A stretch of 64,000 nucleotides of DNA, taken from positions 47,761 through 111,760 of the forward strand of contig NZ_JNZY01000027.1 of assembly GCF_000717655.1 (NCBI RefSeq). The letters run 5' to 3'. Source of the stretch: Streptomyces katrae. GTDB taxonomy: Bacteria > Actinomycetota > Actinomycetes > Streptomycetales > Streptomycetaceae. The position numbers and the translations under genes were made by a program. The notes beneath the pieces were generated by a model that was not told the DNA's origin, did not search any database, and saw only the letters and a program-made list of their open reading frames with translations. Positions 1 through 7,812 of this stretch are shown here, one piece after another (within the stretch, counting starts at the first letter, position 1; every line of letters begins with the position of its first letter).

Positions 1-200
1 CGGCCGAGGCGGGCTGCGGCTCGGCGTGCGGCGGCTGCTCGGGGCACGAGCACGAGGCCGTCCCGGCGCAGGCCGCGGCGCAGGCGCCGGTGCCGGCGTC
101 GGTGCAGGCTCCGGCTCAGGCTTCGGCGGGCGAGGTCCGCTCGGACCTGGTGGCGGTCCGCCGCCGGGGCGCGGGAACGGATCTCGCGCCCAATGCCTGA
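1..200 (+). CDS. bioB: Biotin synthase, C-terminal end only
   Basis: The frame open from the window edge ends in a TGA at 198-200 that overlaps the bioA start. Only the tail is visible. It holds a cysteine-rich patch ([14 protein letters not shown]), then an Ala/Pro/Gln-rich stretch, then a basic end ([13 protein letters not shown]) that I recognise from streptomycete BioB proteins. BioB is the radical-SAM enzyme that inserts sulfur into dethiobiotin, the last step of biotin synthesis. The catalytic core lies upstream of the window. The assignment rests on this tail and on the bioA and bioD genes that follow directly. The Cys/His patch lies outside the core that binds the iron-sulfur clusters and is not a standard part of the family. 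Confidence 0.82.
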   Translation, partial: AEAGCGSACGGCSGHEHEAVPAQAAAQAPVPASVQAPAQASAGEVRSDLVAVRRRGAGTDLAPNA

Positions 201-1506
201 CCAGCACCACGCGATGCCCGCCGCCGAACTGCTCGCGCTGGACCGGCAGCACGTCTGGCACCCGTACGGCCCGATGCCCGGGCGGCAGGAGCCGCTGGTC
301 GTCTCCTCCGCCTCGGGCGTCCGGCTGCGGCTGGCCGAGCCCTCCCAGGGCCAGGACGAGCTGGTCGACGGCATGTCCTCCTGGTGGTCGGCGATCCACG
401 GGTACAACCACCCGGTCCTGAACGAGGCCGTGACCGGCCAGCTCGGCCGCATGTCCCACGTGATGTTCGGCGGGCTCACCCACGAGCCCGCCGTCCGGCT
501 GGCCGCCCGGCTGGTCGAGATCACCCCGCCGGGCCTGGAGCACGTCTTCCTCGCCGACTCGGGCTCGGTCTCGGTCGAGGTCGCGGTGAAGATGTGCCTC
601 CAGTACTGGCGCTCCATCGGCAGGCCCGGCAAGACCAGGCTGCTGACCTGGCGCGGCGGATACCACGGGGACACCTGGACGCCCATGGCGGTCTGCGATC
701 CCGAGGGCGGCATGCACGAGCTCTGGTCGGGGATCCTCCCGCGCCAGTTGTTCGCCGACGTGCCGCCGAGCGGCTTCGACGCGCCGGTGGACCCGGCGTA
801 CGTCGACCACCTGCGCTCCCTGCTCTCCGCGCACGCGGACGAGCTGGCCGCGGTGATCGTGGAACCGGTGGTCCAGGGCGCGGGCGGCATGCGCTTCCAC
901 AACCCGGGCTACCTGCGGGTCCTGCGCGAACTGTGCGACGAGTACGACGTCCTGCTCATCCTGGACGAGATCGCGACGGGCTTCGGCCGCACCGGCGCGC
1001 TGTTCGCGGCGGACCACGCGGGGATGACCCCGGATGTGATGTGCCTGGGCAAGTCTCTGACCGGCGGTTACCTCACGCTGGCGGCGACGCTGTGCACGGA
1101 GCGGGTGGCGAACGGGATCAGCAGGGGCGCCGTCCCGGTCCTCGCGCACGGGCCGACGTTCATGGGCAACCCGCTCGCCACGGCAGTGGCGCTGGCCTCG
1201 ATCGACCTGCTGCTCGGCCAGGACTGGCAGCGTGAGGTCAAGCGCATCGAGGCGGGCCTGCAGGAGGGCCTGGCGCCCGCGCGGAACCTGCCCGGTGTCC
1301 GGGACGTACGCGTCCTGGGCGCGATCGGCGTGGTCCAGCTGACCCACGAGGTCGACGTGGCCGCGGCGACCCGGGCAGCGGTCCGCGAAGGCGTGTGGGT
1401 GCGCCCGTTCAGGGACCTGATCTACGTGATGCCCCCGTTCGTCACGGGCGACGGCGACGTGGCGCGCATCTGCCGTGCGGTGTGCGCGGCGGCGGAGGAG
1501 GGCTGA
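193..1506 (+). CDS. bioA: Adenosylmethionine-8-amino-7-oxononanoate aminotransferase
   Basis: A 437-aa class III PLP aminotransferase that converts 8-amino-7-oxononanoate to 7,8-diaminononanoate with SAM as amino donor, in cytosolic biotin synthesis. The N-terminal WHPYGPM motif is typical of Bio[12 protein letters not shown] begins near residue 258 and supplies the Asp that contacts the PLP ring nitrogen. Lys287 in GKSLTGGY is the Schiff-base lysine, and [11 protein letters not shown] follows. Length is normal for the family. The ATG at 193 lies inside the last codons of bioB, so translation is probably coupled. An ATG 7 codons later is possible but has no ribosome site. bioD follows after 1 nt, so this is one operon. 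Confidence 0.95.
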   Translation: MPDQHHAMPAAELLALDRQHVWHPYGPMPGRQEPLVVSSASGVRLRLAEPSQGQDELVDGMSSWWSAIHGYNHPVLNEAVTGQLGRMSHVMFGGLTHEPAVRLAARLVEITPPGLEHVFLADSGSVSVEVAVKMCLQYWRSIGRPGKTRLLTWRGGYHGDTWTPMAVCDPEGGMHELWSGILPRQLFADVPPSGFDAPVDPAYVDHLRSLLSAHADELAAVIVEPVVQGAGGMRFHNPGYLRVLRELCDEYDVLLILDEIATGFGRTGALFAADHAGMTPDVMCLGKSLTGGYLTLAATLCTERVANGISRGAVPVLAHGPTFMGNPLATAVALASIDLLLGQDWQREVKRIEAGLQEGLAPARNLPGVRDVRVLGAIGVVQLTHEVDVAAATRAAVREGVWVRPFRDLIYVMPPFVTGDGDVARICRAVCAAAEEG

Positions 1507-1507
1507 C

Positions 1508-2227
1508 ATGCCGGTACTGATGGTCTCGGGCACGGGCACGGAGATCGGCAAGACGGTCGTCACGTCGGCGATCGCGGCGGCCGCGGTGGCGGCGGGCCGC
1601 TCGGTGGCGGTCCTCAAGCCCGCGCAGACCGGCGTGGACGCGACCGAGCCGGGCGACGCGGCGGAAGCGGTCCGCCTGGCGGGCCCGACGGTCACGGCGG
1701 TGGAACTGGCCCGCTATCCGGAGCCGTTGGCCCCCGACACGGCGGCCCGCCGGGCGGGACTGCCCACGGTCTCGCCGACCGCCGTCGCGGAGGCGGCGAG
1801 CCGGCTCGCCCGGTCCCACGACCTGGTCCTGGTGGAGGGCGCGGGCGGCCTCCTGGTCCGCTTCGACGAGGCGGGCCACACGCTGGCCGATGCGGCCCGC
1901 CTGCTCGGGGCCCCGGTGCTGGTGGTCGCCCCGGCGGCCCTCGGCACCCTCAACTCCACGACCCTGACGGCCGAGGCCCTCCGGGCCCGGGAGCTGGAGG
2001 CCCTGGGCGTGGTCATCGGCAGCTGGCCGGCCGAGCCGGACCTGGCCTGCCGCTGCAACCTGGCGGACCTCCCGTCGTCCTCGGGGCTGCCGCTGCTGGG
2101 CGCCGTCCCGGAGGCTTCGGGGTCCCTGTCCCCGGAGTCGTTCCGTACGGCGGCACCCACCTGGCTGTCCCCCGCCCTGGCGGGCACCTGGTCCGCCGAG
2201 TCGTTCCTGACGGCCTGGCAGCCCTGA
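1508..2227 (+). CDS. bioD: Dethiobiotin synthetase
   Basis: A 239-aa ATP-dependent carboxylase that closes the ureido ring of dethiobiotin from diaminononanoate, CO2 and ATP. The P-loop GTGTEIGKT sits at residues 8-16, and VEGAGGLLVRF in the middle is the second conserved BioD block. I chose the ATG at 1508 because it puts the P-loop at the usual distance from the N-terminus. A start 11 codons upstream in the same frame would add an Arg-rich extension from within bioA. The order bioB-bioA-bioD matches the streptomycete biotin operon. A hairpin follows the stop. Confidence 0.94.
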   Translation: MPVLMVSGTGTEIGKTVVTSAIAAAAVAAGRSVAVLKPAQTGVDATEPGDAAEAVRLAGPTVTAVELARYPEPLAPDTAARRAGLPTVSPTAVAEAASRLARSHDLVLVEGAGGLLVRFDEAGHTLADAARLLGAPVLVVAPAALGTLNSTTLTAEALRARELEALGVVIGSWPAEPDLACRCNLADLPSSSGLPLLGAVPEASGSLSPESFRTAAPTWLSPALAGTWSAESFLTAWQP

Positions 2228-2248
2228 TCCCGGACCCGGACCCCATCG

Positions 2249-2277
2249 GCCCGGCGGCGCCCAGCGGCCCGCCGGGC
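2249..2277. terminator. Hairpin between convergent bioD and lipoprotein gene
   Basis: GCCCGGCGG (2249-2257) and CCGCCGGGC (2269-2277) form a perfect 9-bp GC stem with an 11-nt loop, in the 67-nt gap between two convergent genes. There is no T-run, as is common for streptomycete terminators. Confidence 0.45.
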
Positions 2278-2294
2278 TTCCGTCCGCGGTGCGT

Positions 2295-2918
2295 TCAGTG
2301 GCCGCCGCGGGGCTCGTGGCAGCCGCCCTCCATGTACGCCCCGTGCGCCTTCACGCTCATGGGCGGGGTCAGACGGCCCGTCACACACGGGCCGCTCTCC
2401 GGGATCGACAGGACGAACGAAAGGTTGCCCGTGCTCGATGCGTACACGTCCCCGGCCTCCGGCTTGTAGCCCATCCCGGTCAGGAGCCCGCTGAGCTCCT
2501 CCGTCGACTTCGGTGCGCCCTTCCCGTCGGAACCGCCCAGCGCCTTGTTGATCCGCGCGGCGTGCGCGTCGCCCCGGCACTTGGCCGCAGGCGTGAGCGT
2601 GGCCTCGTTCTTGTACGCGTGGTTCTCCGCGTACTTGCGCGCCTCCGGGTCCGTGGGCAGTTCACCCGGCGTGGCCGACCCGGTCGGGGCCGAGCCCGCC
2701 TTGCCCCGGCACAGCTCGGCCACCTCGGGGAAGAGCTTGTCGTGGCGGGCCACGGCGGCCGCCGCCCGGGCGGCGTAGTCCGGGGTCTGCCCGGTCGCCG
2801 GCACCGGGGACGGGTCCGCAGCAGCGCCGCTCCCGGACACCGTGGTACCGCAGGCGGTCAGTACGAGCAGTCCTGCGGCGAACAGCACCGCGCCGGCGGT
2901 GGTGGTACGGGATGTCAC
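2295..2918 (-). CDS. Putative secreted lipoprotein of unknown function
   Basis: A 207-aa protein. The GTG at 2918 has GGAGA 7 nt upstream and gives a short N-region, a hydrophobic segment and a lipobox ending LTAC, with Cys23 as the lipidation site. The mature part opens with a Ser/Pro/Ala-rich linker, then a soluble domain with paired cysteines (ELCRGK, AAKCRG, GPCVTG, GGCHEP) that could form disulfides outside the cell. I do not recognise the domain. Streptomycetes encode many such small lipoproteins. The frame stays open upstream, but that part shows no secretion signal and is not counted. A 16-bp palindrome lies about 80 bp upstream of the start. Confidence 0.75.
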   Translation of the reverse strand: MTSRTTTAGAVLFAAGLLVLTACGTTVSGSGAAADPSPVPATGQTPDYAARAAAAVARHDKLFPEVAELCRGKAGSAPTGSATPGELPTDPEARKYAENHAYKNEATLTPAAKCRGDAHAARINKALGGSDGKGAPKSTEELSGLLTGMGYKPEAGDVYASSTGNLSFVLSIPESGPCVTGRLTPPMSVKAHGAYMEGGCHEPRGGH

Positions 2919-2996
2919 AGGTCTCCACTTTCCCTGGGCGGGCCCCGGCATGCGGGGCGGATCCCCCGATTGTCCCCACGTCAGGTCCCGGGCTCC

Positions 2997-3012
2997 TGAG
3001 TACGCGTACTCA
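2997..3012. promoter_or_regulatory. Perfect 16-bp palindrome between divergent genes
   Basis: TGAGTACGCGTACTCA is perfectly self-complementary. It sits in the 243-nt gap between the lipoprotein gene (minus) and the methyltransferase gene (plus), about 80 bp from the first start and 150 bp from the second. It is AT-richer than its surroundings. The shape suits a dimeric repressor site, but no regulator is encoded beside it. Confidence 0.45.
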
Positions 3013-3161
3013 ATCCCCGTGCGGGCGGTCGTCCCCGACGGGCAGTGACGTGGGGCCGCGTGAGACGGTCCGTCCCGCCGGAGGCGGTTTTGCGGGCCGC
3101 CCGGAGGGGGAACAGCCCAGCAGGGCAACCGCACCCGCCGACCCCGCCCCGGAGGCCCGCC

Positions 3162-3827
3162 ATGGCCACACCGCACCAAGGCCCGGATTCCGTCGACCAC
3201 CCGCTCTTCGCCCGGTTCTACGCCCGGTTCAGCACCACCGCCGACACCCGCGGAGGCATCGCCCGCCTCCGCGGCGAGCTCCTGCACGGGGTGTCCGGCC
3301 GGGTCATCGAGATCGGCGCGGGCAACGGCCTCAACTTCGCCCACTATCCCCGCGCCGTCTGCGAGGTCGTCGCCGTCGAACCGGAACGGAGCCTGCGGCG
3401 GCTCGCGGCCGACGCCGCCCTGCGCGCCGAGGTCCCCGTCGACGTCGTGCCGGGCGTCGCCGAGGCCCTCCCGGTCAAGAGCGAGGCCTTCGACGCCGCC
3501 GTCGCCTCCCTCGTGCTGTGCACCGTACGGGACCTGCCCCGCTCGCTCGCGGAGCTCCACCGGGTGCTGCGCCCCGACGCCGAGCTCCGCTTCTTCGAGC
3601 ACGGCCGGGCGCCCACCCCCGGCATGTCCGCCGTCCAGCGCACGCTGGACCGGACCGTGTGGCCCCACCTCTTCGGCGGGTGCCACACGTCCCGGGACCC
3701 GGTCGCCGCGATCGAGGCCGCGGGCTTCCGGGCCGTCTCGTACCGCAGTTTCCGGCTGCCCGAGCGCGGACCGGCGTTGCCCACCTCGTACTGCGTGATC
3801 GGTTCCGCCCGCCGCGGTCCTGCGTAG
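3162..3827 (+). CDS. Class I SAM-dependent methyltransferase
   Basis: A 221-aa protein with the Rossmann methyltransferase motif I at residues 50-56 (EIGAGNG), an acidic post-I residue in VAVEPE, and a motif IV-like block around VLCTVRDLP. It belongs to the Methyltransf_11/ubiE-like group. The substrate cannot be read from the sequence. The ATG at 3162 has GGAGG 6 nt upstream at 3151-3155. The frame is open for another 39 codons upstream, but without a ribosome site. It converges on the GNAT gene across a strong hairpin. Confidence 0.85.
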   Translation: MATPHQGPDSVDHPLFARFYARFSTTADTRGGIARLRGELLHGVSGRVIEIGAGNGLNFAHYPRAVCEVVAVEPERSLRRLAADAALRAEVPVDVVPGVAEALPVKSEAFDAAVASLVLCTVRDLPRSLAELHRVLRPDAELRFFEHGRAPTPGMSAVQRTLDRTVWPHLFGGCHTSRDPVAAIEAAGFRAVSYRSFRLPERGPALPTSYCVIGSARRGPA

Positions 3828-3839
3828 GGGGTTTGCGGC

Positions 3840-3869
3840 GCCCGGCGGGCCGGGCCCTGCCCGCCGGGC
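3840..3869. terminator. Bidirectional terminator hairpin
   Basis: GCCCGGCGGGC (3840-3850) pairs with GCCCGCCGGGC (3859-3869): an 11-bp perfect stem with an 8-nt loop, filling the gap between convergent genes ending at 3827 and 3871. Confidence 0.55.
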
Positions 3870-3870
3870 C

Positions 3871-4296
3871 TCAGCCGCCCAGCGGTTTGACCCAGCGCGT
3901 CCAGTGCTCCTCGGGGTGGTACCCGGCCGCGTCCCACGCCCCGTGCGCCCGCTCGTTGCGGTCCAGCACCATCGCGTCCGCCCGCCGGCCGCCGAGCGCG
4001 GCGAAGCGCTCCTCCGCGGCGGCCAGCAGCGCCGATCCGATGCCCCGGCGGCGGTGTGCCGGGTGGACCGCGAGCCGGTAGAGGTGGCAGCGCCAGCCGT
4101 CGAAGCCGGCGATCACGGTGCCGACCAGTTCACCTTCGCGCCGGGCGAGCAACAGGGCGTGCGGATCGCGGGCGTGGAGCTGCTCGACCCCGGCGAGGTC
4201 GTCGCTGATACTCGTTCCCTCGGCAGCGGTCTTCCAGAAGTCGAGCACGGCGGTGAGATCGGCGGCCGGCGCGGGACCGATGTGAAGATCGCTCAT
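3871..4296 (-). CDS. GNAT-family N-acetyltransferase
   Basis: A 141-aa single-domain acetyltransferase. Motif A (LAVHPAHRRRGIGSAL, around residues 75-90) carries the acetyl-CoA pyrophosphate loop. VLDRNERAHGAWDAAGY near the C-terminus is motif B. Length is normal for the family. The substrate is unknown. It is transcribed alone, divergently from the CNNM operon. Confidence 0.88.
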   Translation of the reverse strand: MSDLHIGPAPAADLTAVLDFWKTAAEGTSISDDLAGVEQLHARDPHALLLARREGELVGTVIAGFDGWRCHLYRLAVHPAHRRRGIGSALLAAAEERFAALGGRRADAMVLDRNERAHGAWDAAGYHPEEHWTRWVKPLGG

Positions 4297-4367
4297 GTCC
4301 GGATCCCATCATCCGGGTGCGCTCCGCCAAAAGAATGATCCGCTCTCTTTGCCCGTACTTTACCCTT

Positions 4368-4496
4368 GTGGACAGCAAGCCGACCGACCCGATCGAAAGG
4401 TGTGAGCGTCCGCCCATGGGCGAGCCCCCCAGTACCCGACATCGCGCGATACCCCTCCTCCTGGCTGATCATGGAATGGAGGTGACCGACCGATGA
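4368..4496 (+). CDS. Candidate 42-aa leader ORF coupled to the CNNM operon
   Basis: The GTG at 4368 opens a 42-codon frame whose TGA (4494-4496) overlaps the CNNM start in an ATGA. A -10-like TACTTT (4356-4361) lies 6 nt before the GTG, so the message could be leaderless. The ribosome site of the next gene (GGAGGT) lies inside this ORF, so its translation would affect access to that site. The peptide is hydrophilic with an IPLLL patch. It uses several codons rare in this genome (ATA, TGT, AGG, GGA), unlike its neighbours. No -35 is clear. It may be a regulatory upstream ORF or chance. Confidence 0.3.
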   Translation: MDSKPTDPIERCERPPMGEPPSTRHRAIPLLLADHGMEVTDR

Positions 4497-5833
4497 CCGA
4501 AGTGCTCCTGCTCCTCGTGGCGCTGCTGCTCTGCCTTGCCTGCGGAGCCTTCGTCGCGGCCGAGTTCTCGCTGACCACCGTCGAGCGCAGCGAGCTCGAC
4601 CAAGCCGTCGAGCGCGGCGAGCGCGGGGCCGAGAGCGCCCGGGCGGCCGTGCGCAGCCTGACGTTCCAGCTCTCCGGGGCCCAGCTCGGCATCACCGTGA
4701 CCGGCCTGGTCATCGGCATGATCTCCAAACCGTCGATCGCCGCCCTGCTCCAGGGCCCCTTCGAGGCCATGGGGCTGTCGGCCGCAGCCGCCTCCTCCAC
4801 CGCCCTGATCCTCGGCACGGTGCTGTCGACCGTCGTCCTGATGGTCGTCGGCGAGCTGGTGCCCAAGAACTGGGCGATCTCGTCCCCGTTGGCCATCGCC
4901 AAGCGGGTGGCCACCATGCAGCGGGTCTTCAGCCGCGCCTTCCGGCCGTTCATCAGCCATCTCAACAGCACGGCGAACCACATGGTCCGCCGGTTCGGCA
5001 TGGAACCGGCCGAGGAGCTGGCCTCCGCGCGCACCCCGCAGGAGCTGGTGGCGCTGGCCCGGCACTCCGCCAAGGCGGGCGCGCTGGAGAAGGACACCGC
5101 CGAGCTGTTCGTACGGACCCTGAACCTGGCCGACCTGACCGCGGAGAACGTGATGACCCCGCGCGTCCAGGTCACCGCCCTCGACGTGCAGACCACCGCC
5201 GAGGACGTGGCGAACGCGACGCTGGCGACCGGCCTGTCCCGCTTCCCGGTCTACCGGGGCAGCCTCGACACCGTCGTCGGCACGGTCCACATCAAGGACG
5301 TGCTCGCGCTGCACGCCGAGGAGCGGCGCCGCCGGCCCGTCTCCCAGCTGCTGCGCCAACCGCTGCTGGTGCCGGAGTCGCTGACCGTGGACCGGCTGCT
5401 GGACCTGCTGTCCGGCCGCCAGACGATGGCCGTGGTGATCGACGAGTACGGCGGCACGGCCGGCGTCGTCACCCTGGAGGACATCGTCGAGGAGGTCGTC
5501 GGCGAGGTGCGCGACGAGCACGACCCGCACGAGACCCCGGATCTGGCCCCGGCCGGTACGGACGCCTCCGGGCGCCGCCTCTACTCCGCCGACGGCGCCG
5601 CGCGCACCGATCAGCTGGAGCGGATCGGACTGCGCGTGCCGGACGGCCCGTACGAGACGCTGGCCGGGCTGATAGCGACCGAGCTGGGCCGGATCCCGGC
5701 CGTCGGCGACAGCATGGAGCTGGGCGGCTGGCGGATCGACGTGGTGGACGCCAGCGGACGGCGGGCGGCGCGGGTGCTGCTGCACGCGCCCGTCGAGCCG
5801 TCGCAGGACAAGGGTGGGGAGGGGGCCCGATGA
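4493..5833 (+). CDS. CNNM/HlyC-CorC family membrane protein with CBS domains
   Basis: A 446-aa integral membrane protein. An N-terminal DUF21/CNNM domain (about residues 1-190) opens with a hydrophobic helix followed by AAEFSLTTVERS. A CBS pair (about 205-330) follows, with the typical DEYGGTAGVVTLEDI block, and then a C-terminal CorC_HlyC domain (about 345-430). The family is linked to magnesium and divalent-cation efflux and is often misnamed hemolysin. The ATG at 4493 has GGAGGT 8 nt upstream. The stop overlaps the next gene in ATGA, so the two related proteins are coupled and may form a heteromer. Confidence 0.92.
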   Translation: MTEVLLLLVALLLCLACGAFVAAEFSLTTVERSELDQAVERGERGAESARAAVRSLTFQLSGAQLGITVTGLVIGMISKPSIAALLQGPFEAMGLSAAAASSTALILGTVLSTVVLMVVGELVPKNWAISSPLAIAKRVATMQRVFSRAFRPFISHLNSTANHMVRRFGMEPAEELASARTPQELVALARHSAKAGALEKDTAELFVRTLNLADLTAENVMTPRVQVTALDVQTTAEDVANATLATGLSRFPVYRGSLDTVVGTVHIKDVLALHAEERRRRPVSQLLRQPLLVPESLTVDRLLDLLSGRQTMAVVIDEYGGTAGVVTLEDIVEEVVGEVRDEHDPHETPDLAPAGTDASGRRLYSADGAARTDQLERIGLRVPDGPYETLAGLIATELGRIPAVGDSMELGGWRIDVVDASGRRAARVLLHAPVEPSQDKGGEGAR

Positions 5834-6855
5834 CGGTGCTCCAACTGCTGATCGGCCTGGCGACCCTGGTCGTCAACGCCTTCTTCGTCGGCGCGGAGTT
5901 CGCGCTGATCTCGGTGCGGCGCAGCCAGATCGAGCCGTACGCCGACCAGGGCGACCGGCGGGCCCGCGCCGTGCTGTGGGCGCTGGAGCACGTGTCGGCG
6001 CTGATGGCGGCGGCGCAGCTCGGCATCACGCTGTGCACCCTGGTCCTGGGCGTGGTGGCCGAACCGGCCATCGCACACCTGCTGACCCCGCTGTTCGACC
6101 TGTTCGGGGTGCCGTCCGGGCTGACACACGCGATCTCGTTCGTGGTGGCGCTGGCGCTGGCGACGTACCTGCACATGCTCTTCGGCGAGATGCTGCCGAA
6201 GAACGTGGCCCTCTCCGAGCCGGTGCGCACCGCGCTGCTGCTCGGTCCGCCGCTGGTGACCCTGACGCGGGCGCTCAAGCCGGTGATCTTTGCGATCAAC
6301 GCCTTCGCCAGCCTCCTGCTGCGGCTGCTGAGGGTGGACGTGAAGGACGAGGTCTCGGCGACCTTCACGGACGACGAGCTGGCGCGGATCGTGCAGGACT
6401 CCAGCGAGGCGGGGCTGATCGACGGCCGGGCGAGCGAGCGGCTGCACGACGCCCTGGAGCTGGGCCGCCGGCCGGTCAACGACGTGGTGCTGCCGCTGCA
6501 CGGGGTCGTCGTGGCCCGGGAGGGCCTCACGCCGGCGGGGCTGGAGCGGTTGTCGGCCGAGTCCGGGTACTCCCGCTTCCCGGTGATCGACGCCCAGGCG
6601 AGGATCCTCGGATACCTGCACGTCAAGGACGCCTTGGACGCGAACGGACCGGAGCGGGACGAGGCGTTCCCGGTGTCCGCGCTGCGCCCGATCGCCCAGG
6701 TGCGGACGCAGACGCCGCTGGACGACGTGCTGACCGCGATGCGGCGCAGCCGGACGCACCTGGCGGCGGTGCTCGGGGCGGACGGGGCGATGACGGGGCT
6801 GGTGACGATGGAAGACGTGCTGCGCGAGCTGTTCGGCAGGCCGGCCTCCGCCTGA
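5830..6855 (+). CDS. Second CNNM/CBS family membrane protein
   Basis: A 341-aa paralogue of the preceding gene. It has the same DUF21 core (hydrophobic helix, then AEFALISVRRSQIE), the MLFGEMLPKNVALSEP block, and a CBS pair in the last third (TAMRRSRTHLAAVLG then GLVTMEDVLRELFG). It ends right after the second CBS domain, so it lacks the CorC_HlyC domain of its partner. The start overlaps the upstream stop by 4 nt, which indicates coupled translation at roughly equal amounts. The role is inferred as cation efflux with the partner. Confidence 0.92.
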   Translation: MTVLQLLIGLATLVVNAFFVGAEFALISVRRSQIEPYADQGDRRARAVLWALEHVSALMAAAQLGITLCTLVLGVVAEPAIAHLLTPLFDLFGVPSGLTHAISFVVALALATYLHMLFGEMLPKNVALSEPVRTALLLGPPLVTLTRALKPVIFAINAFASLLLRLLRVDVKDEVSATFTDDELARIVQDSSEAGLIDGRASERLHDALELGRRPVNDVVLPLHGVVVAREGLTPAGLERLSAESGYSRFPVIDAQARILGYLHVKDALDANGPERDEAFPVSALRPIAQVRTQTPLDDVLTAMRRSRTHLAAVLGADGAMTGLVTMEDVLRELFGRPASA

Positions 6856-6902
6856 CACGGCTTGCGCGCGCGGGTTCGACCCGGTGCTGCCGGTTGCCGG
6901 CG

Positions 6903-6924
6903 CCCCGGCCCTGCGGGGCCGGGG
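6903..6924. terminator. Hairpin after the CNNM operon
   Basis: CCCCGGCCC (6903-6911) pairs perfectly with GGGCCGGGG (6916-6924) around a TGCG loop. It lies 47 nt after the CNNM stop and directly before the next promoter-like region. Confidence 0.45.
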
Positions 6925-6940
6925 TACCGCGCGGTAACAT
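6925..6940 (+). promoter_or_regulatory. Operator-like palindrome merged with a -10 box
   Basis: TACCGCGCGGTA (6925-6936) is a perfect 12-bp palindrome. Its last two bases begin the -10-like hexamer TAACAT (6935-6940), and the next gene starts 9 nt later. A protein bound here would block the promoter. The same layout recurs at 16494-16509. No good -35 is visible. Confidence 0.42.
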
Positions 6941-6949
6941 CGCTCCGCC

Positions 6950-7741
6950 ATGGAAATGAATGCCTCTTACACCAGGTTCGTCGCGGTCGGCGACTCCTTC
7001 ACCGAAGGCATGTCCGACCTGCTGCCCGACGGCTCTTACCGGGGCTGGGCCGATCTGCTGGCCGCCCGCCTCGCGGCGCGCGAGCCGGGGTTCCGGTACG
7101 CGAACCTCGCGGTCCGCGGGAAGCTGATCGGGCAGATAGCCGAGGACCAGGTCCCGGCCGCGGCGGCGATGCGCGCCGATGTGGTGACCCTGGTGGGAGG
7201 CCTCAACGACGCGCTGCGTCCGAAGGTCGACATGGGCCGGGTGCGCGGGCACCTCGAGGAGGCCGTGGGGCTGCTGGCGCCCACCTGCAAGACGCTGGTG
7301 CTGATGCGCTCCCCGGGGCGCAACGGGCCGGTGATGGACCGTTTCCGGCCGCGCATGGAGGAGCTCTTCGCCCTCATCGAGGAGCTCGCCGCCCGGCACG
7401 GAGCCCTGGTGGTGGACCTGTACGGGGCCGCCGTACTCGCCGACCCCCGCATGTGGGACGTCGACCGGCTGCACCTGACGCCCGAGGGCCACCGCCGGGT
7501 GGCCGAGGCGGTCTGGCAGACGCTGGGCCTGCCGCCCGAGCAGGACTGGCGCGCCGCCCTCCCGCCCGCGGTGCCCCCGGGCTGGGCCGTGCGCCGCTCG
7601 CAGGACCTGAGCTTCGCGCGGCAGCACCTGCTGCCCTGGGTAGGCCGCCGGCTGACGGGCCGCTCCTCGGGGGACGGCCGCCCGGCCAAGCGCCCGGAGC
7701 TGCTGCCGTACGAGGCCGTCGCGGGCGAGCGGCTCTCGTAG
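6950..7741 (+). CDS. SGNH/GDSL-family hydrolase
   Basis: A 263-aa serine hydrolase of the lipase_GDSL_2 type. GDSFTEG near the N-terminus gives Ser16 as nucleophile, GGLNDA is the block III Asn motif, and D172-R-L-H175 is the block V catalytic Asp/His pair. There is no signal peptide, so it is probably cytosolic. The natural ester substrate is unknown. No ribosome site precedes the ATG at 6950. A -10-like TAACAT lies 9 nt upstream, so the message may be leaderless. An ATG two codons later is the alternative. Confidence 0.88.
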   Translation: MEMNASYTRFVAVGDSFTEGMSDLLPDGSYRGWADLLAARLAAREPGFRYANLAVRGKLIGQIAEDQVPAAAAMRADVVTLVGGLNDALRPKVDMGRVRGHLEEAVGLLAPTCKTLVLMRSPGRNGPVMDRFRPRMEELFALIEELAARHGALVVDLYGAAVLADPRMWDVDRLHLTPEGHRRVAEAVWQTLGLPPEQDWRAALPPAVPPGWAVRRSQDLSFARQHLLPWVGRRLTGRSSGDGRPAKRPELLPYEAVAGERLS

Positions 7742-7798
7742 CAAGACACAATCCGGGGCGGGGTCCCTACCTGCGTAAACGCACAGCTGCGGCCCAAG

Positions 7799-7804
7799 TA
7801 GAAT
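7799..7804 (+). promoter_or_regulatory. -10 box placing purB at or near the 5' end of its mRNA
   Basis: TAGAAT fits the streptomycete housekeeping -10 consensus (TAGRRT) and ends 8 nt before the purB GTG. There is no ribosome site between them. I see no convincing -35. Confidence 0.45.
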
Positions 7805-7812
7805 CCCTACAC

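Noticed and set aside
4297..4492. Riboswitch upstream of the CNNM operon
   Set aside because: I could not fold a known metal-riboswitch core (M-box or yybP-ykoY) from this stretch. The short upstream ORF explains it better.
5469..6951. Long minus-strand frames opposite the CNNM genes
   Set aside because: Low-complexity, Arg/Ser-rich products without motifs; shadows of the CNNM genes.
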